DNA of 64,000 nt from Spirochaetota bacterium (lineage in GTDB: Bacteria; Spirochaetota; Spirochaetia; Treponematales; Treponemataceae), in assembly GCA_023398165.1 (NCBI GenBank), contig JAEWSQ010000028.1, positions 1 to 64,000 on the forward strand, read 5' to 3'. The notes below the pieces were generated by a model. It made no database searches. It was not told the origin of the DNA and worked only from the letters and a program-made list of their open reading frames with translations. Both the position numbers and the translations under genes were made by a program. Shown here one piece after another: positions 34,302 through 42,394 of the stretch (its first letter is position 1; the number at the start of each line of letters is the position of its first letter).

Positions 34302-34826
34302 ATGAAAAAAGCAGTGTTTTGCATAGTACTGTTTTCTACGGTACTGTATCTGTCTGCACAGGTATTACCTCAGGCTCAGGAGGTACCTTCTGCTGACGGA
34401 ATAGTTGAAAAAGGTGAATACCCTTTTATTAAGACGGCAGGAAAAGCTGATATCGGAATTGCGCTTTCATCTGATTCCTCAGTATTGTATATGTTTATAA
34501 GCGTACCGACAGAGGGCTGGGTTGCCCTGGGATTAGGCTCTTTAAAAATGGACGGTTCATTTATGGTATTTGCCTTTGACAATGAGGGCAAAATATCTAT
34601 TACCGAGGAGACCGGTAAAGGAAAACTGCACAGTATTAATAAGACTTCAATTCTACAGACTTCTGCGGTTAAAGAAAAAGACGGTATAACAGTACTTGAG
34701 TTTTCTGTAAAAAGCGCGGATTTTGTAAAGAATGGAAAACTTGATTTTATTGCAGCATATGGGAACAGGGATTCCCGTACTTCCATTCATACATGGAAAT
34801 CACCGGTTTCTGTGCAGATACAGTAA
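34302..34826 (+). CDS. Exported DOMON-domain protein (probable haem or sugar binding)
   Basis: A 174-residue protein with a signal peptide (MKKAVFCIVLFSTVLYLSAQ) and one DOMON/CBM9-like beta-sandwich. Typical marks are DGIVEKGEYPF, ISVPTEGWVALGLGSLKMDG (the GWVALG motif), FMVFAFDNEGKISITEE and the late SIHTWKSP with a His that could bind haem. In known DOMON proteins a Met and a His hold haem b. It follows a two-haem-type membrane protein, so an electron-transfer pair is likely. The start at 34302 follows GGAGG; the ATG at 34290 precedes that site. Confidence 0.78.
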   Translation: MKKAVFCIVLFSTVLYLSAQVLPQAQEVPSADGIVEKGEYPFIKTAGKADIGIALSSDSSVLYMFISVPTEGWVALGLGSLKMDGSFMVFAFDNEGKISITEETGKGKLHSINKTSILQTSAVKEKDGITVLEFSVKSADFVKNGKLDFIAAYGNRDSRTSIHTWKSPVSVQIQ

Positions 34827-34912
34827 GAAATTTCTATTGCTCAATAAAGAGGAATATAGTACCATACTATGTAATTCCACTTGTATATTTGTTTGTCTGG
34901 AGGATTATAAGG

Positions 34913-36103
34913 ATGGAAAGGCTGGTTGGTACTGTTTCCCGCGGTATTCGCGCGCCTATAATTAGAAACGGCGATGATATTATTACTATTGTTGCAGAAA
35001 GCGTCATTGCTGCGGCAAAAAGCGAAGGCTTTGAGCTTCGCAACAGGGATGTTATTTCTATTACTGAAGCTGTTGTGGCCCGTGCACAGGGTAATTACGC
35101 ATCTATAGATGCTATTGCTAAAGATGTCAGGACAAAATTCGCTTCTGATGAAATCGGCGTTATTTTTCCCATCCTGAGCCGGAACCGTTTTGCTGTTTGT
35201 CTGAGAGGCATAGCGAAGGGCGTCAAAAAAATAGTTTTAATGCTCAGTTATCCTTCAGATGAAGTCGGCAATCAGCTTGTCGACTTTGACCTTCTTGATC
35301 AAAAAGGCGTGAATCCCTGGACCGATGTCCTCACAGAAAAAAAATACAGGCAATTGTTCGGCTTTATTAAACATAAATTTACCGGTGTCGATTACATTGA
35401 ATATTATAAAGAATTAATCAGAGGAGAAGGCTGCGAGGTGGAAATACTTCTGGGCAACGACTGCAGAGAAATTCTCCTCTATACAAAAAATGTTTTATGC
35501 TGCGATATTCATACCAGAAAACGAACCCAGCGGTTATTGAAGGCTGCCGGTGCACAGAAAGTGTACAGTTTAGATTCCATATTGAGTGCGAGTGTTGACG
35601 GAAGCGGTTTTAATGAACAGTACGGTCTTCTTGGAAGCAATAAAGCCACGGAAGATACCGTAAAGCTTTTTCCCAGAGATTGTAAACCTATTGTAGACGG
35701 CATACAGAAGATAATTCATGAAAAAACAGGAAAAGATGTCGAAGTAATGATTTACGGAGACGGAGCCTTTAAAGATCCTGTCGGCGGAATTTGGGAACTC
35801 GCCGATCCTGTTGTTTCACCAGCCTATACAGACGGTCTTGAAGGTCAGCCCCATGAAGTAAAACTAAAGTACCTTGCAGACAATGAATTTGCTGCTCTTT
35901 CAGGAGCAGCTTTAAAAGAAGCAGTGTCTAAATATATCAGGGAGAAGGATCAAAGTTCCGCTTTTACTATGGTCACGCAGGGAACTACTCCCCGCAGACT
36001 TACCGACCTCATAGGCTCCTTGAGCGACTTGACATCGGGAAGCGGCGACAAGGGAACTCCAATCGTTCTCATTCAAGGTTATTTCGATAATTACACTGAT
36101 TAA
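34913..36103 (+). CDS. CofE/FbiB-like ligase (coenzyme F420-0:glutamate ligase family)
   Basis: A 396-residue cytoplasmic protein related to F420-0:gamma-glutamyl ligase. It has VGTVSRGIRAPIIRNGDDI, RDVISITEAVVARAQGNY, a central insertion of about 150 residues, and VMIYGDGAFKDPVGGIWELA and LKYLADNEF late. The family uses GTP and metal to add glutamate to a phospholactate-bearing deazaflavin. No other F420 gene is in the window and spirochaetes are not known to make F420, so the real substrate may differ. AAGG and GGAGG lie before the ATG at 34913. Its last 4 bases overlap the convergent PilZ gene. Confidence 0.75.
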   Translation: MERLVGTVSRGIRAPIIRNGDDIITIVAESVIAAAKSEGFELRNRDVISITEAVVARAQGNYASIDAIAKDVRTKFASDEIGVIFPILSRNRFAVCLRGIAKGVKKIVLMLSYPSDEVGNQLVDFDLLDQKGVNPWTDVLTEKKYRQLFGFIKHKFTGVDYIEYYKELIRGEGCEVEILLGNDCREILLYTKNVLCCDIHTRKRTQRLLKAAGAQKVYSLDSILSASVDGSGFNEQYGLLGSNKATEDTVKLFPRDCKPIVDGIQKIIHEKTGKDVEVMIYGDGAFKDPVGGIWELADPVVSPAYTDGLEGQPHEVKLKYLADNEFAALSGAALKEAVSKYIREKDQSSAFTMVTQGTTPRRLTDLIGSLSDLTSGSGDKGTPIVLIQGYFDNYTD

Positions 36104-37065
36104 GAAGTACCGGTTTCATTCTGATTATCTTTTTCCTCTTCAAGAAGTTCAGGGGGGAAGCCTTCATCATCCCCAGCAGCTTCAAGTTCCTGTTCTTCCT
36201 GAACAGGTGCGGCTTCCCCGGTCTGGACTGTGTCTGCATCTTTTTTAGCAGTGTCCTTGGGCATATTTTTTAATGCCTCATTGCAGTCCTGCTCTATAAA
36301 AATCTGAAGGGCGCTTTGAATATAGGCCCGGATTTTGTTTTTCTGATGATTTTCCAGGGTAGGCGGAAAAAGAATAATATAGAGGTTTCTGTCTCCCATT
36401 TCCCTCATTCCTATAACAATAAGATTTGTTCTTAACAGACTCGCCCTCAATTTAAGCTGGACATCTTCAATGAGCGTGTTTTTTGGTATGTTCGGATCAG
36501 GATTAAGTATGCATGAAAAACCGACAACACTTATGTCAAGAATTTTTCCGGTTATTACAAGTCTGCTGTGTGTAAAGTTTAAACTTGTCAGTGTATCTGA
36601 TGAGCAGTCCGCTCTGACATATTTTCTTCTTCCTTTTGCCTCATTTGCTTTTAATGTTGCAAGGAGAATTTTAATACTTTCATCTCTTCCAAGTTTTAAT
36701 TTTATGTATCCGCATTGAATACCTATATCCATAAGGTATTTTTTTTGCAGATGTTCATTATTGTTGTATGAAACAATCCCCAATCCGACACCGGCGTATT
36801 TTGGGTCTTTCATAATTTTTCGTATCCATAATTCCCATTCGCTTTCCGACATTCCGGTGTCAATATTCACGAAACATATTGAATTCGGGTATTTTTCTAA
36901 AACAATTTCTGCCCTTTTAATATCTTTGAGCATATATGTTTCGTATTCATTATCGATGAGGCGGGTAATAAGTTCTTCCCGTACTACGCTTGGAGGGTAA
37001 ACAAAAAAAACTTTCCGCCCTAAATCCTGCGAAAGACCTTTTCTTTCTATGTCGTCTGTGTTCAA
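36100..37065 (-). CDS. PilZ-domain cyclic di-GMP effector
   Basis: A 321-residue soluble protein. Residues about 15-135 look like a degenerate receiver-type domain (VFFVYPPSVVREELITRLID). Residues about 145-250 form a PilZ domain with the binding motifs RRKYVRAD (RxxxR) and DISVVGFSC (DxSxxG), so cyclic di-GMP binding is expected. The last about 60 residues are acidic and disordered (QEEQELEAAGDDEGF). The start codon is TTG with AAGGTG upstream. The PAS-GGDEF protein at 7.6-8.7 kb could supply its ligand. Targets may be motility or envelope functions. Confidence 0.82.
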   Translation of the reverse strand: MNTDDIERKGLSQDLGRKVFFVYPPSVVREELITRLIDNEYETYMLKDIKRAEIVLEKYPNSICFVNIDTGMSESEWELWIRKIMKDPKYAGVGLGIVSYNNNEHLQKKYLMDIGIQCGYIKLKLGRDESIKILLATLKANEAKGRRKYVRADCSSDTLTSLNFTHSRLVITGKILDISVVGFSCILNPDPNIPKNTLIEDVQLKLRASLLRTNLIVIGMREMGDRNLYIILFPPTLENHQKNKIRAYIQSALQIFIEQDCNEALKNMPKDTAKKDADTVQTGEAAPVQEEQELEAAGDDEGFPPELLEEEKDNQNETGTS

Positions 37066-37161
37066 AATATCACCTTAGAAGATGTTGCTCTCTAACCTAT
37101 TATCTTTCAGTTTTATAATTTCATCAAGTAAAATCGGAAAAAAATAAAGATTGAAAATTAC

Positions 37162-37191
37162 TTGATATACTTGAGCAGTTTGGAGTATAAT
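37162..37191 (+). promoter_or_regulatory. Promoter of the 38-aa gene and its long leader
   Basis: TTGATA (37162-37167), 18 bases, TATAAT (37186-37191). The start site should be near 37198, giving a leader of about 177 bases before the small gene. Confidence 0.6.
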
Positions 37192-37197
37192 ACGAGT

Positions 37198-37374
37198 CAG
37201 ACAAAGAGATGTGCTGCTTTTTAGAAGAGCAATAAGGCGCAGCTCAGGTGTCATCCCGCTATTCCAGATATATAGGATTATATCGCTACAACGGAATCCT
37301 AACCTGAATACACCCTACGAAAACTTCCTAAAAAATGCATACTTTTGGACTTTAATGAAACTTGGAGGTGTAAC
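37198..37374 (+). ncRNA. Putative structured 5' leader of the 38-aa gene
   Basis: The leader has nested complementary segments: CAGGT (37245-37249) with ACCTG (37302-37306), enclosing AGGATT (37274-37279) with AATCCT (37295-37300). An alternative pairing is GGTGT with ACACC and ATTCC with GGAAT, which would exclude part of the first. Upstream GAGC/GCTC and GCTGC/GCAGC pairs are also possible. Mutually exclusive helices are what a riboswitch or attenuator would show. I match it to no known RNA family. Confidence 0.4.
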
Positions 37375-37491
37375 ATGAAAGACCAGGACAATGCAAAAAG
37401 TAAAAATCAGAGTAAAGGTCAAAAACCTGCAGAAGCATCAAAACCAGCTCCTGCCAACACTGATAAAAAAAATGTTTCTGTAAAGAAATAG
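37375..37491 (+). CDS. Small lysine-rich protein, 38 aa, function unknown
   Basis: A 39-codon gene with a strong ribosome site (GGAGG, 7 bases before the ATG), its own promoter and leader, and a terminator about 28 bases after the stop. The product starts MKDQDNAKSKNQSKGQK, is rich in Lys, Asn, Pro and Ala and must be disordered. The complete transcription unit argues that it is real. It could instead be a reading frame inside a regulatory RNA of about 350 nt. Confidence 0.55.
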   Translation: MKDQDNAKSKNQSKGQKPAEASKPAPANTDKKNVSVKK

Positions 37492-37518
37492 TTTTTTTAC
37501 ACAGAGAATGAAATTCCT

Positions 37519-37553
37519 AAAAACAGAAACTGTAACAGGTTTCTGTTTTTTTA
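37519..37553 (+). terminator. Rho-independent terminator of the 38-aa gene
   Basis: AAACAGAAAC (37521-37530) pairs with GTTTCTGTTT (37539-37548), followed by more T. Confidence 0.8.
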
Positions 37554-37596
37554 TTTTAAAAATTTTTGAAAACAATGTAAAACATTGTATTAGTTA

Positions 37597-37643
37597 TTGA
37601 CACTTTCTGTTCATAGGTGTATTAGTAGTATAATACACTAATA
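37597..37643 (+). promoter_or_regulatory. Promoter and TetR-like operator of the efflux operon
   Basis: TTGACA (37597-37602), 17 bases, TATTAG (37620-37625) in the perfect repeat TATTAGT-N10-ACTAATA (37620-37643). TATAAT (37629-37634) lies 26 bases from the -35. The layout copies that of the tetR promoter at 1032-1080 except for two extra spacer bases. Confidence 0.55.
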
Positions 37644-37693
37644 TGATGTAACAGTTAATGATACAATATGTTTAATATAGTATGGAGTATAAA

Positions 37694-39079
37694 GTGAAAA
37701 AATGTACAGCTGTCATTATTGCAGCGTTTGTGAGTGCGTTAACTTTTGCACAATCCCCGTCGTTAATAGAGTATGTTGAGTCGGTGAAGAAAAATAATCC
37801 GGATTATAAGAATGCCGTTCTGCAGTCTCAAAAAGCCGATATTACGGCGCAGGCAAACCGGAAAGAGAAAGTTCTTTCCGGTTCGATCGGAGCACAGGGA
37901 GGAATACAGGGAACTTCTTCTGCAAACTCTGGTTTAACTCCTCTGGCAGGCACGTCGGTTACTGCAGAAATTCAGGCTCCTGCAGGCGCTAAAATCCAGG
38001 CAGGGGCAGATTATTCCCTTTCTCTTTCAGATGCGCTTAAATCCGATTCTATTGGTATTTCGGCAACGGCAAGCATCCCCGTGTTTGTAAACGGCAAGTT
38101 CATTGATGCATCACTTACCGAAGCGGCAGATTTTGTTGCTATTGAGGCTCCGTATGTATCTGCAAAAACAGCCGCAGAAAAGCAGAGACTCGCGGTGCTC
38201 GATGCGGTTATCCGGCTGGCGCTCGACACTGAATCGATGGAGCGAAAACTGGTGCTTGCTCAAAAAAGACTTGAACTTGCCGAAAAAGAGGCCCAGATTG
38301 CAAGAATTCAATGGGAATCGGGTAATACAGGATTTTCAGTATTCGATAAGACTCAGAAACTGTGCGATGAAGCAAAAATATCGGTACAGGAAATTCACAA
38401 CGGTCTTACTGTGTACAAGGCAAAGCTCGCTTTCGCCTCCGGAAGAGAGAGTGCTGATGTCAGCGGTCTTACAGTTCCTCCGCCGCTTGACAGCGAAACT
38501 GTAAGACGTATATCCGGAATTTCTGCAGAGGTTTATCAAGCTGAACTTCAGGTTAAAATTGCCGGGATGAATATTATTGTTACCGGAGCCCAGTACGCTC
38601 CTGTGCTCTCTCTATCCGGCAGAGCAGGTTTCCCGGATACTTTCGCTAAAACAGAGGGGCTTACACAGTCTCCAACCTGGTCGGCAGCGCTGTCAATTTC
38701 AATTCCTTTTCCTACCGGAGTTGAAAAATTAAGAAAGGAAGCGGCAAGGCTTTCATATGAAGCCAGTGTTGAAGAGGAAATATCTGCGAAACAGAATGAT
38801 GCGCAGCAGATACAGTCTATGTATGCAGAATATGAAATGGCCTGCGATAGAGAAAATCTCAGGGCTCAAATGCTTTCGCAGGCGCAGACCCGTTTAAAAG
38901 AGGCAGAGCGCGCCTATGAAACTGAAACAGCTACAGCACTGGATAAGGAAAGAGCAATGCTTTCAGTACTTGAAGCGGAATCGTCTTTGAAAGATGAAAG
39001 CATAACGAGGTTCAAATCATCATTATTACTATATACTTACTTTGGAATGGATCCTTCAGAATTACTTAGTATAAAATAA
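37694..39079 (+). CDS. TolC-like outer-membrane efflux protein
   Basis: A 461-residue outer-membrane factor. A signal peptide (VKKCTAVIIAAFVSALTFAQ) precedes two repeats of the OEP helix-strand-helix plan; long coiled-coil helices are visible at about 150-235 (AEKQRLAVLDAVIRLALDTE) and 360-440. It should form the trimeric exit duct for the adaptor and ABC pump encoded next. I choose the GTG at 37694 because GGAG lies 6 bases before it; the ATG at 37682 has no ribosome site. It is the first gene of a five-gene operon. Confidence 0.85.
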   Translation: MKKCTAVIIAAFVSALTFAQSPSLIEYVESVKKNNPDYKNAVLQSQKADITAQANRKEKVLSGSIGAQGGIQGTSSANSGLTPLAGTSVTAEIQAPAGAKIQAGADYSLSLSDALKSDSIGISATASIPVFVNGKFIDASLTEAADFVAIEAPYVSAKTAAEKQRLAVLDAVIRLALDTESMERKLVLAQKRLELAEKEAQIARIQWESGNTGFSVFDKTQKLCDEAKISVQEIHNGLTVYKAKLAFASGRESADVSGLTVPPPLDSETVRRISGISAEVYQAELQVKIAGMNIIVTGAQYAPVLSLSGRAGFPDTFAKTEGLTQSPTWSAALSISIPFPTGVEKLRKEAARLSYEASVEEEISAKQNDAQQIQSMYAEYEMACDRENLRAQMLSQAQTRLKEAERAYETETATALDKERAMLSVLEAESSLKDESITRFKSSLLLYTYFGMDPSELLSIK

Positions 39080-39092
39080 GCAGGAGTTTAAA

Positions 39093-40484
39093 ATGAAAAA
39101 AGGGAAAAAGGGTATTATTATTGCGGGTATTATTGCCGCTGTTATTGGACTTGGTATACTTGCATTTGTACTTATAACAAAAAGAAACGGGTCATCGATT
39201 GTACCTGCCGTTCTGTCTTCTGCACAAAGGGGATCATTGGAAGAAAAAATATCAGCGTCGGGCAGTTTTCAATCGGAATCGTATTCCATTGTCTCGAGTA
39301 AAACAAACGGGATTGTGAAAGATATTTTTGTGAAACCGGGCGACCGTGTTAAAAAAGGCGATATTATTGCTCTCGTCGATGAGCAGGATGCACGGGAGGC
39401 CTTGAATTCCGCACAGATTGCATTGGAAGAGATAAGCCGCTCTTTATATCTCGAATTATCTGTGATGCGCTCGGAAATACAAAGAGCCTCTCTGGCTCTT
39501 GAGCAGGCTTCAAGAGCAGCAAGCTCTGCGGAAAAACTTCGTGAAGTGGACGGTGTTTCTGAGGAAGATTATAAAAAAATTACCGAACAGAAGAATACGG
39601 CAGAGCTTGCTCTGCGCAATGCGGAAGACCGTCTAAGGGTGGCACAGGGACTTAATTCTGAAGACAAACCGGTTCTTGATCCTCAAAAAGACGCTTCGTT
39701 TATTTCTGCAACACCCTCGTATAAACGCGCTCAAATTTCTGTCGAAGCAGCACAGCGGGCGCTTGAAGGCTGTGTCATAAAAACCGAAACCGACGGCATA
39801 GTAACACAGACAGGAGCCTCTGTCGGCGACCGGCTTACAATTCAGTCGGTTGTTGCGAAGATTGAAGATCTTACAACAATTATTGCTGAAGTATTTGTCG
39901 ATGAAGTTGATATTGGTAAAATTAAGGAAGGTATGACTGCAGCTGTTACCTCCGATTCGCTGCTTGGGGTGGAAATTAAAGGAAAGGTTAGAAGAATCTG
40001 GCCGAGCATTATGAATGAAGGCGGGGGCAGGGTCTGCCGGGTGCAGGTTGCCCTTCTCGATGCCGAGTCGTTTTCTATCAGAACAGGCGCTTCATGTGTC
40101 GCCCGAATCGTTTCGGTGCTGAATTCAGACTGTCTCATAATTCCTGCTTCAGCCCTTATTCCAGGAGTTACTCCGTCTGCTGTCTGGCTCGCTGTTCCCG
40201 AAACAAAAGCCTCTTCTGCTGATTCCTCTGCTGAATCTTTAAATCCTTCTTCAGAACCTGCTAGTGAGGGCGGAGATACAAAGGAAGACGAAACTACAGA
40301 AGCACAGAAGATTCCGGATTCCGCAGTGTATGTACTCCAGAAAAGAGAAATCACTACGGGTAAGAGTACTGTGAGTTCTTTTGAAGTTTTATCGGGTCTT
40401 GAGGAACATGATCTTGTCGCATCTGATATGAGCATTATGCTCAGCGAAGGAATGAAGGTTTCCAGGGAGAACCTTGGAATATGA
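39093..40484 (+). CDS. Periplasmic adaptor (MacA/HlyD type) of the efflux pump
   Basis: A 463-residue membrane-fusion protein. An N-terminal anchor helix (about 5-26) leads to a lipoyl-like half (DIFVKPGDRVKKGDIIALVD), a helical hairpin (about 95-180), the second lipoyl half (CVIKTETDGIVTQTGASVGD) and beta-barrel domains. The C-terminal part has an unusual acidic, Ser-rich insert (about 372-408, with SEPASEGGDTKEDE), probably a surface loop. It bridges the ABC permeases and the TolC-like duct. It overlaps the ATPase gene by 4 bases. Confidence 0.9.
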   Translation: MKKGKKGIIIAGIIAAVIGLGILAFVLITKRNGSSIVPAVLSSAQRGSLEEKISASGSFQSESYSIVSSKTNGIVKDIFVKPGDRVKKGDIIALVDEQDAREALNSAQIALEEISRSLYLELSVMRSEIQRASLALEQASRAASSAEKLREVDGVSEEDYKKITEQKNTAELALRNAEDRLRVAQGLNSEDKPVLDPQKDASFISATPSYKRAQISVEAAQRALEGCVIKTETDGIVTQTGASVGDRLTIQSVVAKIEDLTTIIAEVFVDEVDIGKIKEGMTAAVTSDSLLGVEIKGKVRRIWPSIMNEGGGRVCRVQVALLDAESFSIRTGASCVARIVSVLNSDCLIIPASALIPGVTPSAVWLAVPETKASSADSSAESLNPSSEPASEGGDTKEDETTEAQKIPDSAVYVLQKREITTGKSTVSSFEVLSGLEEHDLVASDMSIMLSEGMKVSRENLGI

Positions 40485-41179
40485 TCCGTCTTGAAAAAAT
40501 TGTAAAGCAGTATCTTCAGGGGAAAACTGAGGTTCATGCCTTACGGGGAATAGATTTAACTATATCTGAAGGGGAATTCCTTGCAATTATGGGTCCCTCG
40601 GGATCGGGTAAATCCACGCTTATGAATATTATCGGCGCTCTTGACCGTCCCACATCCGGCTCATATTTTCTCGATAATGAAAATGTTGCTTCTCTTTCAG
40701 ATGACAATCTTGCCGACATACGCAATAGAAAAATCGGATTTGTATTTCAAACTTTTAACCTGCTTCCCAGAATGAGCGCTTTACGAAACGTTGAACTTCC
40801 TCTCATTTATGCAGGCATTAAACCGTCGGTGAGAAAAAAGATGGCGATGGAGGCTCTGGACAGAGTCAGTTTAACAGACCGGGCTGAACACAAGCCTAAT
40901 GAAATGTCGGGAGGTCAGAGACAGCGTGTTGCTATTGCACGGGCTCTGGTCATAAATCCGAGAATCCTCTTCGCCGATGAACCAACGGGAAACCTCGATT
41001 CAAAAACAGGCGAAGATATAATGGCGCTTTTCCAAAAATTGAATAACGGCGGTTCAACTGTTGTAATGGTAACACACGAGTATGATGTTGCATTGCACGC
41101 ATGCCGGATTGTTCATATCCGCGACGGCCTTATAAATTCTGATGAGGTGGTTTCTGCTGATAAAAGGATTATTATATGA
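40481..41179 (+). CDS. ABC transporter ATPase, MacB/LolD type
   Basis: A 232-residue ATPase with Walker A GPSGSGKST (38-46), Q-loop VFQTFNLLPRMSALRNVELP, signature MSGGQRQRVAIARAL and Walker B ILFADEPTGNLD. The LolD/MacB subfamily motif after the Q-loop is clear. It powers the two permeases that follow. Start and stop overlap both neighbours by 4 bases, so the operon is translationally coupled. Confidence 0.95.
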   Translation: MIRLEKIVKQYLQGKTEVHALRGIDLTISEGEFLAIMGPSGSGKSTLMNIIGALDRPTSGSYFLDNENVASLSDDNLADIRNRKIGFVFQTFNLLPRMSALRNVELPLIYAGIKPSVRKKMAMEALDRVSLTDRAEHKPNEMSGGQRQRVAIARALVINPRILFADEPTGNLDSKTGEDIMALFQKLNNGGSTVVMVTHEYDVALHACRIVHIRDGLINSDEVVSADKRIII

Positions 41180-42393
41180 CAATAATGGAAGGCATTAATG
41201 AAGCTGCAGATTCCATTCGTCATAATAAACTGCGAACTTTTTTATCTCTTCTCGGAATGATAATCGGGACGGCTTCTGTTGTCGCAGTCATCGCAGCAGG
41301 AGCCATGATGAGCCGCGAGTTTATTGATCAGGCTGACAGTGTGGGAGCTAGACTTATTGTAGTATATAATAACTGGGAGCTTTCTGATTATATGGCGCGC
41401 CCGATTTATATGTCAAACAAAGATGTCGAAACACTGCGTGCCCAGGAAGCTTCTTCTCTTTTTGTAAGAACGAACTCCGAACGGTATAAAATAGTAAAAG
41501 GAACAGTAAATGAAGTTGGAAGAGTCTACGGAGTTGATCCCGATTACTGGAATATGTGGCCGAGGGAGCTGCTTTCCGGACGTACTCTAAATCAGGGTGA
41601 TGAAGATAGTTTGGCGAAGGTCTGTGTATTGACCGAGGATTATGCCGTTAAATTTTTTCCTGAAGGCAACGCGCTCAATTCAACTTTAACGGTCGGAAGA
41701 TTTGATTATACTGTTGTCGGTGTAGTAAAAGAACCTGAAAAAGAGGCTCTTTTGAGCGACGGGGCAAGCCGCAGTACGGTGTTTTTATCGTACTCGGTGC
41801 TTGAAAGAACGATTGACTGGACATGGTTCGGCTCTCCTAAGGTGTTTGAATTAATGGTGCGTGCACCTTCGGTAGATGCGGTAAGCGGTACCGCGCAAAG
41901 AATAGAAAACTATTTAAACAAAGTGTATGGAAAGGTTAATGACAAATGCAGATTTAAAATAGAGGTGATTGAAAGCGCCCTAAAAATGATACGCTCAATA
42001 TTTTCGGCAGTCACAGGCGTTATTGCCTTTATTGCAGGCATCTCGCTTTTGGTCAGCGGTATAGGAATTATGAATGTTATGCTTATGGCTGTTACCGAAC
42101 GTACGCGGGAAATTGGAATTCGAAAAGCAATCGGCGCACGTTCGAGCGATATCTTGAGCCAGTTTTTAATTGAATCTCTTTTTCTGTGTCTGACAGGGGG
42201 AATAATAGGCATTGTTCTGGGAATGGGAATAACGCAGATAGTCTCTATAGTTTCCAAATGGCAGTATGTTATGCCTCCTCAGGCAGTCATAATAGCGGTT
42301 CTGGTGAGTGCAAGTGTAGGATTATTTTTCGGTATAACACCTGCAAAAAGCGCTGCCGCGCTTGATCCTGTAACCGCTTTATCGAGGGAATAA
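41176..42393 (+). CDS. MacB-type ABC permease (first)
   Basis: A 405-residue permease with a first membrane helix (about 20-42, LSLLGMIIGTASVVAVIAAG), a periplasmic MacB_PCD domain of about 220 residues and three C-terminal FtsX helices. The NVMLMAVTERTREIGIRKAI coupling segment contacts the ATPase. It has no fused ATPase domain. It likely forms a heterodimer with the next gene's product and drives mechanotransmission export of a toxic compound, peptide or lipid. Confidence 0.92.
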   Translation: MTIMEGINEAADSIRHNKLRTFLSLLGMIIGTASVVAVIAAGAMMSREFIDQADSVGARLIVVYNNWELSDYMARPIYMSNKDVETLRAQEASSLFVRTNSERYKIVKGTVNEVGRVYGVDPDYWNMWPRELLSGRTLNQGDEDSLAKVCVLTEDYAVKFFPEGNALNSTLTVGRFDYTVVGVVKEPEKEALLSDGASRSTVFLSYSVLERTIDWTWFGSPKVFELMVRAPSVDAVSGTAQRIENYLNKVYGKVNDKCRFKIEVIESALKMIRSIFSAVTGVIAFIAGISLLVSGIGIMNVMLMAVTERTREIGIRKAIGARSSDILSQFLIESLFLCLTGGIIGIVLGMGITQIVSIVSKWQYVMPPQAVIIAVLVSASVGLFFGITPAKSAAALDPVTALSRE

Positions 42394-42394
42394 A

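Noticed and set aside
34793..34912. 40-residue N-terminal extension of the CofE-like protein
   Set aside because: It overlaps the DOMON gene and the ribosome sites, and the family begins at the VGTVSRGIRAP region.
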